Counted from the stretch's first letter, positions 1 to 5,989 are shown. The stretch: 8,484 nucleotides of DNA from an uncultured Collinsella sp. (GCA_902468695.1 CABQZS010000248.1:1-8484), one strand, 5' to 3'. Numbers and translations are program-made. The notes: generated by a model from the letters alone, not told the origin.

Positions 1-11
1 CCCGAGGGAGA

Positions 12-79
12 CGGGGTGTTTGCTCCGCGCGCAGTTTCGCAGCGAAGCGAGAATGTTTGAGCACGGAGGAAATACCCCG
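12..79. repeat. Large imperfect stem-loop downstream of the exporter operon
   Basis: Bases 12-21 pair with 70-79 (CGGGGTGTTT against AAATACCCCG, one G-T wobble). After one G-G mismatch, 23-27 pair with 64-68 (CTCCG against CGGAG). Inside the loop, 35-40 and 47-52 can form a further 6-bp hairpin. The element begins 33 nt past the stop of the last exporter gene on the minus strand. It has no T-run, so a classical intrinsic terminator is not evident. The wobble is G-U only if the plus strand is transcribed; on the minus strand it becomes an A-C mismatch. It could be a terminator, a structured RNA or an interspersed repeat. The pairing is seen directly; the role is unknown. Confidence 0.45.
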
Positions 80-101
80 CCGCCCCCGGGGCGCCCTCCG
101 T
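63..101 (-). terminator. Possible weak terminator hairpin after the exporter operon
   Basis: ACGGAGG at 63-69 and CCTCCGT at 95-101 form a perfect 7-bp inverted repeat. Between them lies a very GC-rich inner hairpin, 81-86 against 88-93. It starts 11 nt beyond the TAG of the minus-strand ABC gene, which suits a transcription end. There is no clear U-tract on either side. The 63-69 arm also takes part in the larger 12-79 stem-loop, so the two structures exclude each other. Confidence 0.3.
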
Positions 102-112
102 CAGTAACCGGT

Positions 113-2032
113 CTACTCCAGCTCAAACGCTCCGGTATAGAGCTGGTAGTAATACCCGCGCTTGGCGATCAGCTCGTCGTGGTTGCCGCGCTCGATGATG
201 CGGCCGTGGTCCAGACAGATGATCGCGTCGGAGTTGCGCACGGTGGACAGGCGGTGTGCGATGACAAACGTCGTGCGGCCCTCCATGAGCTTGTCCATGC
301 CCGCTTGCACGATGGCCTCGGTGCGAGTGTCGATGGAGCTCGTGGCCTCGTCCAGGATCATTGCCGGCGGATCGGCGACGGCGGCGCGTGCGATCGAGAT
401 CAGCTGGCGCTGACCCTGCGACAGCTGCGCGCCGTTGCCGGTGAGCATGGTGTCGTAGCCGTCGGGCAGGCGTGTGATAAAGTCGTCCGCGCCCGCGAGC
501 TTGGCCGCCGCGATGCACTCCTCGTCGGTGGCATCCAGGTTGCCGTAGCGGATGTTATCCATCACGGTGCCGGTGAACAGGTTCACGTCCTGCAGCACGA
601 CGCCCAGCGAGCGGCGCAGATCGGCCTTGCGGATCTTGTTGACGTTGATGCCGTCGTAGCGAATCTTGCCGTCGGCGATGTCATAGAAGCGGTTGATGAG
701 GTTGGTGATGGTCGTCTTGCCCGCACCGGTGGCGCCGACAAACGCGACCTTCTGGCCCGGCTTGGCAAACACGGACACGCCGTGCAGCACCTCGTGGTCG
801 GGCGTGTAGCCAAAGTCGACGTTGTCCATGACCAGGTCGCCACGCAGTGGCACGTACTCGACCTCGCCGGTTGCACGGTGCGGATGTTTCCACGCCCACA
901 TGCCGGTGTGGTGGTCGGCCTCCTCGAGCTGCCAGGTATCGGGGTTCACCTGCGCGTTGACGAGCGTCACATAGCCTTCGTCGGCTTCGGGCTCCTCGTC
1001 GATGAGCTCAAAGATGCGGTCGGCGCCGGCGAGGCCCATGACCACGGCGTTGATCTGCTGCGAGATCTGACCGATCTGTCCGCAGAACTGCTTGGTCATG
1101 TTGAGGAACGGCACCACGACGGCGATGGACAGCGCCATGCCCGAGATGCTCAGGTTGGGCACGCCCAGCGCCAGGAAAATGCCGCCTGCCAGTGCGACCA
1201 GCACGTAGAGCAGGTTGCCCAGGTTCATAAGGACGGGCATGAGGATGTTGGCGTACATGTTGGCCTTCTGCGAGACCTCGAAGAGCTTTTCGTTGCGCTC
1301 GTCAAAATCGGCTTCGGCGGCAGACTCGTGGCAGAATGCCTTGACGACCTTCTGGCCGTTCATGACTTCCTCGATATGGCCCTCGACCACGCCGAGTTCG
1401 GTCTGCTGCGCAATAAAGAAACGCGCGGAGTTGGAGCCGAGCAGCTTGGTCATAAAGGTCATAAAGGCGACGCCTGCCACAATGACCAGGCACATCCACA
1501 CGCTGTAGTACAGCATGATAAAGAACACCGTGGCGATGACGATGACCGTCATGAGCAGGTTGGGCAGCGACTGGCTGATCATCTGGCGCAGCGTATCGAT
1601 GTCGTTGGTGTAGTGGCTCATGATGTCGCCGCGCTGGTGCGTGTCGAAGTAGCGGATCGGCAGGTCCTGCATGCGGTTGAACATCTTCTCGCGCAGTTTC
1701 TCCAGCGAGCCCTGCGTGACGATGGCCATGGCGCGGTTCCAGAACAGTGAGGACAGGATGCCGACGCCGTAGATGCAGGCGAGGGTGGTCACGAGCTGTG
1801 CGATCTTGGGCTGCGCGACTTCCCAATCGCCCGACTGCCACGAGTCGCTAATAATCTGCAGGGCGCTCTGAAGGAAGGTCGCGCCGATGGAGTTGATGAT
1901 GGCGCAGAGCACCACGCCGGCGACGACGAGGGGCAAAAGCACGGGGTAGAAGCCAAAAAGCGTCTTGATGAGGCGCGACATGGTGCCGCCCTTGCGGTTG
2001 AGCGCGCGCTCGGCGGTCGTTGCCTTACTCAT
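113..2032 (-). CDS. Heterodimeric ABC exporter, catalytically competent subunit
   Basis: This is a half-transporter of 639 residues. Its N-terminal half has hydrophobic segments near residues 27-50, 80-100, 155-200 and 265-320, as in type IV ABC exporters. The C-terminal half is the ATPase domain. It has Walker A GATGAGKT (433-440), Q-loop LQDVNLF, signature LSQGQ (537-541), Walker B ending in LDE with catalytic Glu562, and H-loop His593. The signature departs from LSGGQ, as expected for the half that completes the partner's degenerate site. A His/Trp-rich linker of about 50 residues (roughly 345-400) separates the two halves. I chose the ATG at 2032 because AGGAAGGAGG lies 8 nt upstream; the frame stays open further back only inside the preceding gene. 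It overlaps that gene by 8 nt and is the last gene of the marR operon. The substrate is unknown; a drug, peptide or lipid is plausible for a MarR-controlled exporter. Confidence 0.93.
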   Translation of the reverse strand: MSKATTAERALNRKGGTMSRLIKTLFGFYPVLLPLVVAGVVLCAIINSIGATFLQSALQIISDSWQSGDWEVAQPKIAQLVTTLACIYGVGILSSLFWNRAMAIVTQGSLEKLREKMFNRMQDLPIRYFDTHQRGDIMSHYTNDIDTLRQMISQSLPNLLMTVIVIATVFFIMLYYSVWMCLVIVAGVAFMTFMTKLLGSNSARFFIAQQTELGVVEGHIEEVMNGQKVVKAFCHESAAEADFDERNEKLFEVSQKANMYANILMPVLMNLGNLLYVLVALAGGIFLALGVPNLSISGMALSIAVVVPFLNMTKQFCGQIGQISQQINAVVMGLAGADRIFELIDEEPEADEGYVTLVNAQVNPDTWQLEEADHHTGMWAWKHPHRATGEVEYVPLRGDLVMDNVDFGYTPDHEVLHGVSVFAKPGQKVAFVGATGAGKTTITNLINRFYDIADGKIRYDGINVNKIRKADLRRSLGVVLQDVNLFTGTVMDNIRYGNLDATDEECIAAAKLAGADDFITRLPDGYDTMLTGNGAQLSQGQRQLISIARAAVADPPAMILDEATSSIDTRTEAIVQAGMDKLMEGRTTFVIAHRLSTVRNSDAIICLDHGRIIERGNHDELIAKRGYYYQLYTGAFELE

Positions 2033-3839
2033 GTGCCTCGCCTCCTTCCTGGGTCTGAGCTTGCGTTGCGGATGCCTCGGTGCCGGCCTCGACGGCCCCT
2101 TCGCCTTCGGCAGACATCTTGTTTTGCGAGGTGAAGGTCTCGCGGTAGATCTCGCTCGTCTTGAGAAGCTCGTCATGGTTGCCGATCTGAGCGATGCGGC
2201 CGCCCTCCATGACGATGATGCGGTCTGCGTCCTGCACGGAGCTGATGCGCTGGGCGATGATGAGCTTGGTCGTGTTAGGCAGATAGCTTGCCAGCCCTGC
2301 GCGAATCTTGGCGTCGGTCTTGGTGTCGACGGCGCTGGTGGAGTCGTCCAGGATCAAGATCTTGGGGCGACGCAGCAGGGCACGCGCAATGCACAGGCGC
2401 TGCTTCTGACCGCCGGAAACATTGGAGCCGCCCTGCTCGATCCAGGTGTCGTAGCCATTGGGGAAGCCGTCGACAAACTCATCGGCGCAGGCCAGATGCG
2501 CCGCCTCGCGGACCTCCTCGTCGGTGGCGTTCGGGTCGCCCCAGCGCAGGTTCTCGGCAATGGTGCCGCTAAACAGCACATTTTTCTGCAGCACCATGGC
2601 CACTTGGTGGCGCAGCGCGTCCAAGTCGTAGTCGCGCACGTCCGTGCCGCCCACGCGCACGGTGCCCTCGGTGGCGTCGTACAGGCGGGCGATGAGGTTT
2701 ACGAGCGTGGACTTGGCCGAGCCAGTGCCGCCGATGATGCCGATGGTCTCGCCGCTCTTAATGTGCAGGTCGATATCGTCGAGCGCCTGGCGCTTCGCAT
2801 GCGCGGAATACTTAAAGCTCACGTGGTCAAAGTCGATGGAACCGTCGGCAACCTCGAGCACGGGCTCGGCGGGATCGGCGATCGTGGGCTCGGCGGCCAG
2901 CACCTCGGTAATGCGGTGTGCCGATTCGTCGGCCATGGTCACCATGACAAAGATCATCGACAGCTGCATCAGGCTCATAAGGATCTGGAAGCCATAGGTA
3001 AAGATCGAGGAGAGCTGGCCCACGTCGAACAGCGTTCCCTGGCTCGTGATGATGAGCTTGGAGCCCAGGTAGATGATGACGACGAACGCGCCGTTGACGC
3101 AGATGTTCATCATGGGGTTGTTAAAGGCAAGCAGCTTCTCGGCGCGGGTGAAGTCCATTTGGACGTCGCGCGCGGCGGTCGCGAACTTCTCCTTCTCAAA
3201 GTCTTCGCGCACATAGCTCTTAACTACGCGCATGCCGGTGACGTTTTCCTCGACGGACTCGTTAAGGGCGTCGTACTTGTGGAACACGCGCGAGAAGATG
3301 GGGCGCACCTTAAAGATGATAAAGAACAGCCCAAAGCCCAGCAGCGGAATGATGACCAGGTAGACCATGGCGACGCTGCCGCCCATGATAAATGCCATGG
3401 TAAAGGCGAAGATCAGTACCAGCGGCGCGCGCACGGCGATACGGATGATCATCATAAAGGCCTGCTGCACGTTGTTGATATCGGTGGTCAGGCGCGTGAC
3501 GAGCGAGGAGCTCGAGAACTCATCGATGTTGGCAAAGCTGAACGTCTGGATCTTGTAGAACAGGTCGTGACGCAGGTTCTTAGCGAAGCCGCAGCTCGCA
3601 TGGCTGCAGGTGACGCCGGCAGCGGCGCCAAAAGCAAGCGATGTCAGCGCGATGAGCACCAAAAAGCCCGCGGTGGGAAGCATCTCGGCTACGGTGGCGC
3701 CGTCTTTGATGGCATCGATCAGGTTGGCGGTGATAAATGGAATCAGCATCTCGCAGAGCACCTCGCCAAGCACGAGCAATGGCGTGGCAACGGTGACTTT
3801 CATATAGTCGCGGATGCTTCCCATGAGGGTTTTAATCAT
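2025..3839 (-). CDS. Heterodimeric ABC exporter, degenerate-site subunit
   Basis: This is a half-transporter of 604 residues with an N-terminal transmembrane domain and a C-terminal ATPase domain. The ATPase motifs are Walker A GGTGSAKS (370-377, Ala before the Lys instead of the usual Gly), Q-loop LQKNVLF, signature VSGGQ (474-478), Walker B ILILDD (Asp499 where the catalytic Glu is expected), and H-loop AQR (Gln530 in place of His). These losses mark the non-hydrolysing half of heterodimeric exporters of the TM287/288, LmrCD and BmrCD kind. Its intact VSGGQ would complete the competent site of the neighbouring subunit. The C-terminal tail after about residue 570 is Ala/Glu/Gln-rich and probably disordered. 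The start is the ATG at 3839, with GGGAGGAA 4 nt upstream. The gene overlaps the marR-like gene before it and the partner gene after it by 8 nt each, so the three are almost certainly one transcript. Confidence 0.93.
   Translation of the reverse strand: MIKTLMGSIRDYMKVTVATPLLVLGEVLCEMLIPFITANLIDAIKDGATVAEMLPTAGFLVLIALTSLAFGAAAGVTCSHASCGFAKNLRHDLFYKIQTFSFANIDEFSSSSLVTRLTTDINNVQQAFMMIIRIAVRAPLVLIFAFTMAFIMGGSVAMVYLVIIPLLGFGLFFIIFKVRPIFSRVFHKYDALNESVEENVTGMRVVKSYVREDFEKEKFATAARDVQMDFTRAEKLLAFNNPMMNICVNGAFVVIIYLGSKLIITSQGTLFDVGQLSSIFTYGFQILMSLMQLSMIFVMVTMADESAHRITEVLAAEPTIADPAEPVLEVADGSIDFDHVSFKYSAHAKRQALDDIDLHIKSGETIGIIGGTGSAKSTLVNLIARLYDATEGTVRVGGTDVRDYDLDALRHQVAMVLQKNVLFSGTIAENLRWGDPNATDEEVREAAHLACADEFVDGFPNGYDTWIEQGGSNVSGGQKQRLCIARALLRRPKILILDDSTSAVDTKTDAKIRAGLASYLPNTTKLIIAQRISSVQDADRIIVMEGGRIAQIGNHDELLKTSEIYRETFTSQNKMSAEGEGAVEAGTEASATQAQTQEGGEAHE
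2041..2050 (-). promoter_or_regulatory. Shine-Dalgarno deciding the start of the downstream ABC subunit
   Basis: On the minus strand this reads AGGAAGGAGG, 8 nt before the ATG at 2032. It lies inside the 3' end of the upstream ABC gene. It selects this ATG over the in-frame start at 2176, which would add 48 Arg/Pro-rich residues, and over a later internal Met. Confidence 0.8.
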
Positions 3840-4335
3840 CCAGTTCCTCCCAGGTTACACGGATTTTCTCGAGCATTTCGGCGAGCTGCTCGCGCTCGTC
3901 GTGGGTGAGCGCGCTAAAGGCCTGCTCTCTAAAGCGGATGCGGGCCGCCTGCTCAACGCGGGCCTTTTCCCATCCCGCATCGGTCAGGCGGATGGTGAGC
4001 TGTCGACGGTCTTTGGGATTGCGACTGCGCTCGATAAGACCGCCCAGTTCGAGCTTGGACAGAATCTCGGAAAGGGACCCCGGCTTGAGGTCGAAGTGCA
4101 TGCCGAGCTCCTGTTGGGACAGCTCGCCGGTCGGCTGCTTGGCGAGCAGGCAGACGATGGGCGCCTTGCCAGATATGCCGCCGCCGTGAAAATGCATGTA
4201 ATGGCCGCAAAACCCCAGCCCATGGAGGATTCTCTTGGCGAGACGGTCCTCCTTGGACTGAGTCTCGGGCTCGTCTACCGGCTGCGAGGGGTCGTCGCCG
4301 GGTTTATGCGGATGGGCGTGTGGTTCAACACACAT
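3832..4335 (-). CDS. MarR-family transcriptional regulator
   Basis: This is a winged-helix repressor of 167 residues, somewhat long for the MarR family because of a polar N-terminal extension of about 30 residues. The DNA-binding region has a helix-turn-helix at about 71-97 (ELSQQELGMHFDLKPGSLSE onward), then a wing with RSRNPKDRRQLTIRLT (104-118) containing the typical DRR. The flanking helices are expected to form the dimer. The N-terminal part is rich in His and Cys, with HAHPH at 6-10 and CGHYMHFH at 43-50, which is unusual and may bind a ligand or metal (inference). The start is the ATG at 4335; a candidate Shine-Dalgarno AAAGGAG lies 12 nt upstream, slightly far. The gene leads the exporter operon and overlaps the first ABC gene by 8 nt. 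With the inverted repeat over the promoter, it most likely represses its own operon until an exporter substrate binds. Confidence 0.9.
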   Translation of the reverse strand: MCVEPHAHPHKPGDDPSQPVDEPETQSKEDRLAKRILHGLGFCGHYMHFHGGGISGKAPIVCLLAKQPTGELSQQELGMHFDLKPGSLSEILSKLELGGLIERSRNPKDRRQLTIRLTDAGWEKARVEQAARIRFREQAFSALTHDEREQLAEMLEKIRVTWEELDD

Positions 4336-4356
4336 ATCTAATCTTCGCTCCTTTCT

Positions 4357-4392
4357 TTAGTTAGGTAGATGAATTGTTTTGTGCCTAACTAA
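4357..4392. promoter_or_regulatory. Probable MarR operator (9-bp inverted repeat)
   Basis: TTAGTTAGG (4357-4365) and CCTAACTAA (4384-4392) are perfect inverted copies separated by 18 nt. The right arm overlaps the -10 box of the operon promoter and the expected transcription start; the left arm lies just downstream. A bound dimer, or one dimer per arm, would block RNA polymerase. Binding by the adjacent MarR-type protein is inferred from position and from the common self-repression of this family. Confidence 0.6.
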
Positions 4393-4419
4393 TCTAGGAG
4401 CGTGAGAAATAAATGTCAA
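4391..4419 (-). promoter_or_regulatory. Sigma-70-type promoter of the marR-exporter operon
   Basis: Read on the minus strand, TTGACA (4419-4414, a perfect -35) is followed after 17 nt by TAGATT (4396-4391, four of six matches to TATAAT). Transcription should begin near 4384, giving a leader of about 50 nt before the marR-like start. The DNA around it is AT-richer than its surroundings. Confidence 0.7.
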
Positions 4420-4434
4420 GGTACCAAACTAGTG

Positions 4435-4462
4435 GTTACGCGGTTTTACCAAACCGCGTAAC
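4435..4462. repeat. Perfect 12-bp inverted repeat with 4-nt loop
   Basis: GTTACGCGGTTT (4435-4446) and AAACCGCGTAAC (4451-4462) are perfect inverted copies around TACC. The element lies 15 nt upstream of the -35 box of the marR operon. No T-run follows on either strand, so it is not a textbook terminator. It could be a binding site for a second dimeric regulator acting on either divergent gene, or the first hairpin of the array that continues to 4536. Confidence 0.6.
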
Positions 4463-4467
4463 GGCTC

Positions 4468-4536
4468 GACGCTGCAAGCGTTCCTAAGCGGCAATCTGAC
4501 GTTCAATCGTCGGGCATGGCCACAAGGCCTATGCCC
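4468..4536. repeat. Three further tandem hairpins in the spacer
   Basis: Three short potential hairpins follow one another. ACGCT/AGCGT at 4469-4473 and 4477-4481 has a 3-nt loop. GACG/CGTC at 4498-4501 and 4508-4511 has a 6-nt loop. GGGCATGGCC with GGCC-T-ATGCCC at 4512-4521 and 4526-4536 gives ten pairs with one bulged T and the loop ACAA. The last is the strongest. None has a T-run. Whether they form in RNA depends on an unmapped promoter. Confidence 0.35.
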
Positions 4537-4607
4537 CCATTTCCGAAACCTTTCCGCAACAATGTGGCCTCCGCGGCGCCAGCGCCCGTTCACAACGTCC
4601 CCTGCGC

Positions 4608-4613
4608 TACACT
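4608..4613 (+). promoter_or_regulatory. Weak -10 candidate for the kinase operon
   Basis: TACACT matches TATAAT at four of six positions and would start transcription about 45 nt before the kinase ATG. No convincing -35 lies 16-18 nt upstream; TTCACA at 4589-4594 is a good hexamer but only 13 nt away. This is a low-confidence call. Confidence 0.25.
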
Positions 4614-4650
4614 TAGTCGCACTGTGGCGCCGCTGCGCCGTGCCCAAACC

Positions 4651-4657
4651 AAGGGAG
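4651..4657 (+). promoter_or_regulatory. Shine-Dalgarno deciding the kinase start
   Basis: AAGGGAG lies 6 nt before the ATG at 4664. It favours this start over the in-frame ATG at 4562, which would add 34 residues unlike the family N-terminus. Confidence 0.65.
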
Positions 4658-4663
4658 ACCCTC

Positions 4664-5488
4664 ATGAAGAACACTCAGCTGCTGCTGATCAACGATATGT
4701 GCGGCTACGGCAAGGTCGCGCTCTCCGCCATGCTGCCGGTGCTGTCGCACATGGGCTATCGCATCCACAACCTGCCGACGGCGCTGGTGTCCGATACGCT
4801 CAACTATCCCAAGTTCTACATCCATGACACCACCGAGTACGTGCGCCAGAGCCTCGCTATCTGGGAGGAGCTCGGGTTTGAGTTCGACGCCATCTCGACC
4901 GGCTTTATCGTGACCGAGGAAGAGACGCGCATTATTTCGGACTTCTGCCACCGTCGCGCGCAAAAGGGCACCAAGGTGTTCGTCGACCCCATCATGGGCG
5001 ACAACGGCAAGCTCTACGCCGGTGTGCCCGAGTCCACGATCGGTCTCATGCGCAGCCTGCTCGAGTGCGCCGACTATGCGGTGCCAAACTACACCGAGGC
5101 GTGCCTGCTTACCGATGCGCCCATTGCCGAGCAAATCACGCCCGATGAGGGCCACGCTCTCGTGGATGCCGTGCGTGCCCTGGGCGCCAAGTCGGTGGTC
5201 ATTACGAGCGCTGCGGTCGACGGTGCGAATGTCGTCATCGGTTACGACCATGTGGCGGGGGAGTACTTCACGATTCCCTTCGACCTGATCCCGGTCTACT
5301 TCCCGGGCACGGGCGACACGTTCTCGGCGGTGCTCGTCGGCCGCGTTATGGCAGGTTGGAGTCTGCAGCGCGCGACGAGCGATGCCATGCGCGTGGTAGC
5401 CGAGCTTATCGAGCGCAATGCCGACCAAGAGGACAAGTCCGCCGGCCTGCCCATCGAGGCCTGCCTGGATGTGATTGACCATGAGTAA
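4664..5488 (+). CDS. pdxY: Pyridoxal/pyridoxamine kinase (PdxY/PdxK type)
   Basis: This cytosolic kinase of 274 residues is in the usual size range of the family (ribokinase-like fold). It would phosphorylate pyridoxal, pyridoxamine or pyridoxine with ATP at the 5' hydroxyl, the salvage route to the cofactor PLP. The N-terminus begins directly with the family pattern INDMCGYGKVALSAMLPVL (9-27), followed by the substrate-side PTALVSDTLNY (38-48). A central VDPIMGDNGKLY block (107-118) matches the conserved VDPVMGD of these enzymes. The anion-hole and catalytic motif GTGDTFSA (215-222) carries the base Asp218. The ATG at 4664 is chosen from AAGGGAG 6 nt upstream and from where homology begins. 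It overlaps the next gene by 8 nt, so the two are probably translated together. Assignment to pyridoxal kinases rather than sugar kinases is firm; the preferred vitamer is not visible, so the symbol is provisional. Confidence 0.9.
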   Translation: MKNTQLLLINDMCGYGKVALSAMLPVLSHMGYRIHNLPTALVSDTLNYPKFYIHDTTEYVRQSLAIWEELGFEFDAISTGFIVTEEETRIISDFCHRRAQKGTKVFVDPIMGDNGKLYAGVPESTIGLMRSLLECADYAVPNYTEACLLTDAPIAEQITPDEGHALVDAVRALGAKSVVITSAAVDGANVVIGYDHVAGEYFTIPFDLIPVYFPGTGDTFSAVLVGRVMAGWSLQRATSDAMRVVAELIERNADQEDKSAGLPIEACLDVIDHE

Positions 5489-5810
5489 CGCTGACGAGAG
5501 CGGCACCGAGGCAGCGGGCGAGAACAAGCCGCTCGGTGCCCCGCGCGGCAAGCGCCCACGTATTCGCATTAGCTGCGTGGACCAGCTGGGCACATGCCGC
5601 TGCCATCACGGGCACAAGCCGGGTGACGTCTTCGACTTCGACCGCGATCGCGGCAAGATGTGCGCCATGGCCTGCCATGTGGGCTTTCCCTATATCGACA
5701 TCCTGCGCTACGGCGGAACTGTGCCCGGTAACGAGCCTGGTACGGCAAAGTTCTGCTGCCCCGAGGTCGATACGCTGAACGTCTGGCTCGCCGAGATCGT
5801 CGACGAGTAG
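5481..5810 (+). CDS. Small cysteine-rich TIGR04076-type protein, function unknown
   Basis: This protein of 109 residues has an N-terminal tail of about 25 polar residues and then a compact conserved domain. The pattern I recognise as TIGR04076 is C-x(6)-C-x-C with HKPGDVFDFD (Cys32, Cys39, Cys41; 45-54), then MCAMACHVGFPYIDILRYGG (60-79; Cys61, Cys65), then FCCPEVDTLNVW (91-102; Cys92, Cys93). Seven cysteines and several His in so small a protein suggest metal or iron-sulfur binding, which is inference. No signal peptide or membrane segment is seen. The ATG at 5481 lies inside the kinase stop region (overlap ATGAGTAA). It has no good Shine-Dalgarno of its own, which fits translational coupling to the kinase. 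An upstream in-frame TTG at 5475 adds only two residues and is less likely. A role linked to vitamin B6 is only suggested by position. Confidence 0.85.
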   Translation: MSNADESGTEAAGENKPLGAPRGKRPRIRISCVDQLGTCRCHHGHKPGDVFDFDRDRGKMCAMACHVGFPYIDILRYGGTVPGNEPGTAKFCCPEVDTLNVWLAEIVDE

Positions 5811-5818
5811 TCGAGCGC

Positions 5819-5851
5819 AATGTGACAAAGGGACCGTCCCTTTGTCACATT
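5819..5851. repeat. Palindrome copy 1 (TGTGACAAAGGGA type)
   Basis: AATGTGACAAAGGGA (5819-5833) and TCCCTTTGTCACATT (5837-5851) are perfect inverted copies around CCG. The centre C-C-G can add one more pair. It begins 9 nt after the stop of the TIGR04076-type gene. A close relative occurs at 7369-7399. The stem could end transcription, but no T-run follows. It resembles the short palindromic repeats (REP-like) scattered through many genomes; family membership is inference. Confidence 0.75.
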
Positions 5852-5884
5852 CGCCGGTGGTGCCCCTTCTATTATGCTTGTAAT

Positions 5885-5975
5885 CTCAAATCTCTGCATT
5901 TCATCCGATTTTAGGTTCTAAAAATTCTGCGTTTCATCGATAATCAAGCGTATAAAACTTTGCATTTCATTTGAT
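5885..5975 (+). repeat. Three direct repeats with a 33-bp period upstream of the ATPase gene
   Basis: Core copies are TGCATTTCATCCGAT (5895-5909), TGCGTTTCATCGAT (5928-5941) and TGCATTTCATTTGAT (5961-5975). Their first bases are exactly 33 nt apart both times. About 10 nt before each core are also alike (A-rich, ending in TC or TT), giving a unit near CT-AAAA-TCTGCATTTCATC-GAT. The repeats lie in an AT-rich stretch between the preceding palindrome and the ATPase ribosome binding site, and the last ends 19 nt before the start codon. They look like an operator array or iterons; the binding protein is unknown. Confidence 0.7.
5951..5956 (+). promoter_or_regulatory. Candidate -10 box of the ATPase gene
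   Basis: TATAAA lies between repeats 2 and 3 of the 33-bp array, 38 nt before the start codon. The matching -35 position at 17 nt falls on TGCGTT within repeat 2, a poor match to TTGACA. Such a promoter may need an activator or be weak. Its placement means any protein on the repeats would contact the promoter. Confidence 0.4.
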
Positions 5976-5981
5976 GACACT

Positions 5982-5989
5982 GAGGGGAG
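5982..5989 (+). promoter_or_regulatory. Shine-Dalgarno deciding the ATPase start
   Basis: GAGGGGAG lies 5 nt before the ATG at 5995. It favours this start over the in-frame TTG at 5971 and ATG at 5974, which sit in the third repeat and have no Shine-Dalgarno. Confidence 0.65.

Larger units (their letters stand above)
4336..4663. other. Divergent intergenic region between the marR-like and kinase genes
   Basis: This 328-nt spacer separates the divergent marR-exporter operon (left) from the B6 kinase gene (right). Its left part holds the minus-strand promoter and inverted-repeat operator (4357-4419). Its middle holds four successive potential hairpins (4435-4536). Its right part is GC-rich and ends in the kinase ribosome binding site. 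A weak -10-like TACACT at 4608-4613 is the best plus-strand promoter candidate, but it has no good -35 at 17 nt. A short open frame on the minus strand here has no support as a gene. Confidence 0.6.

Noticed and set aside
20..1750. Long open frame on the plus strand opposite the last ABC gene
   Set aside because: It is antisense to a gene with all ABC motifs intact. High GC and codon bias commonly keep this opposite frame open; the product is Val/Asp/Gly/His-rich without recognisable domains.
1965..3908. Long plus-strand open frame opposite the degenerate ABC gene
   Set aside because: Same reason: it mirrors a well-supported coding region and its translation has the low-complexity character of antisense frames in GC-rich DNA.
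4429..4674. Short minus-strand frame in the marR-kinase spacer
   Set aside because: Arg-rich and without a Shine-Dalgarno; it starts inside the kinase coding region and runs through the hairpin array.
4613..5593. Minus-strand open frame of about 326 codons opposite the kinase
   Set aside because: The kinase has clear family motifs on the other strand, and this frame has no ribosome binding site or recognisable domain.
5819..5851. Palindrome read as a classical Rho-independent terminator
   Set aside because: No run of T follows on either side, so I list it as a repeat; termination remains possible but is not shown.
5885..5975. The three spaced repeats as a small CRISPR array
   Set aside because: The repeat core is about 15 nt and degenerate, the spacer between cores is about 18-19 nt and A/T-rich, and no cas gene is nearby; a regulatory array fits better.
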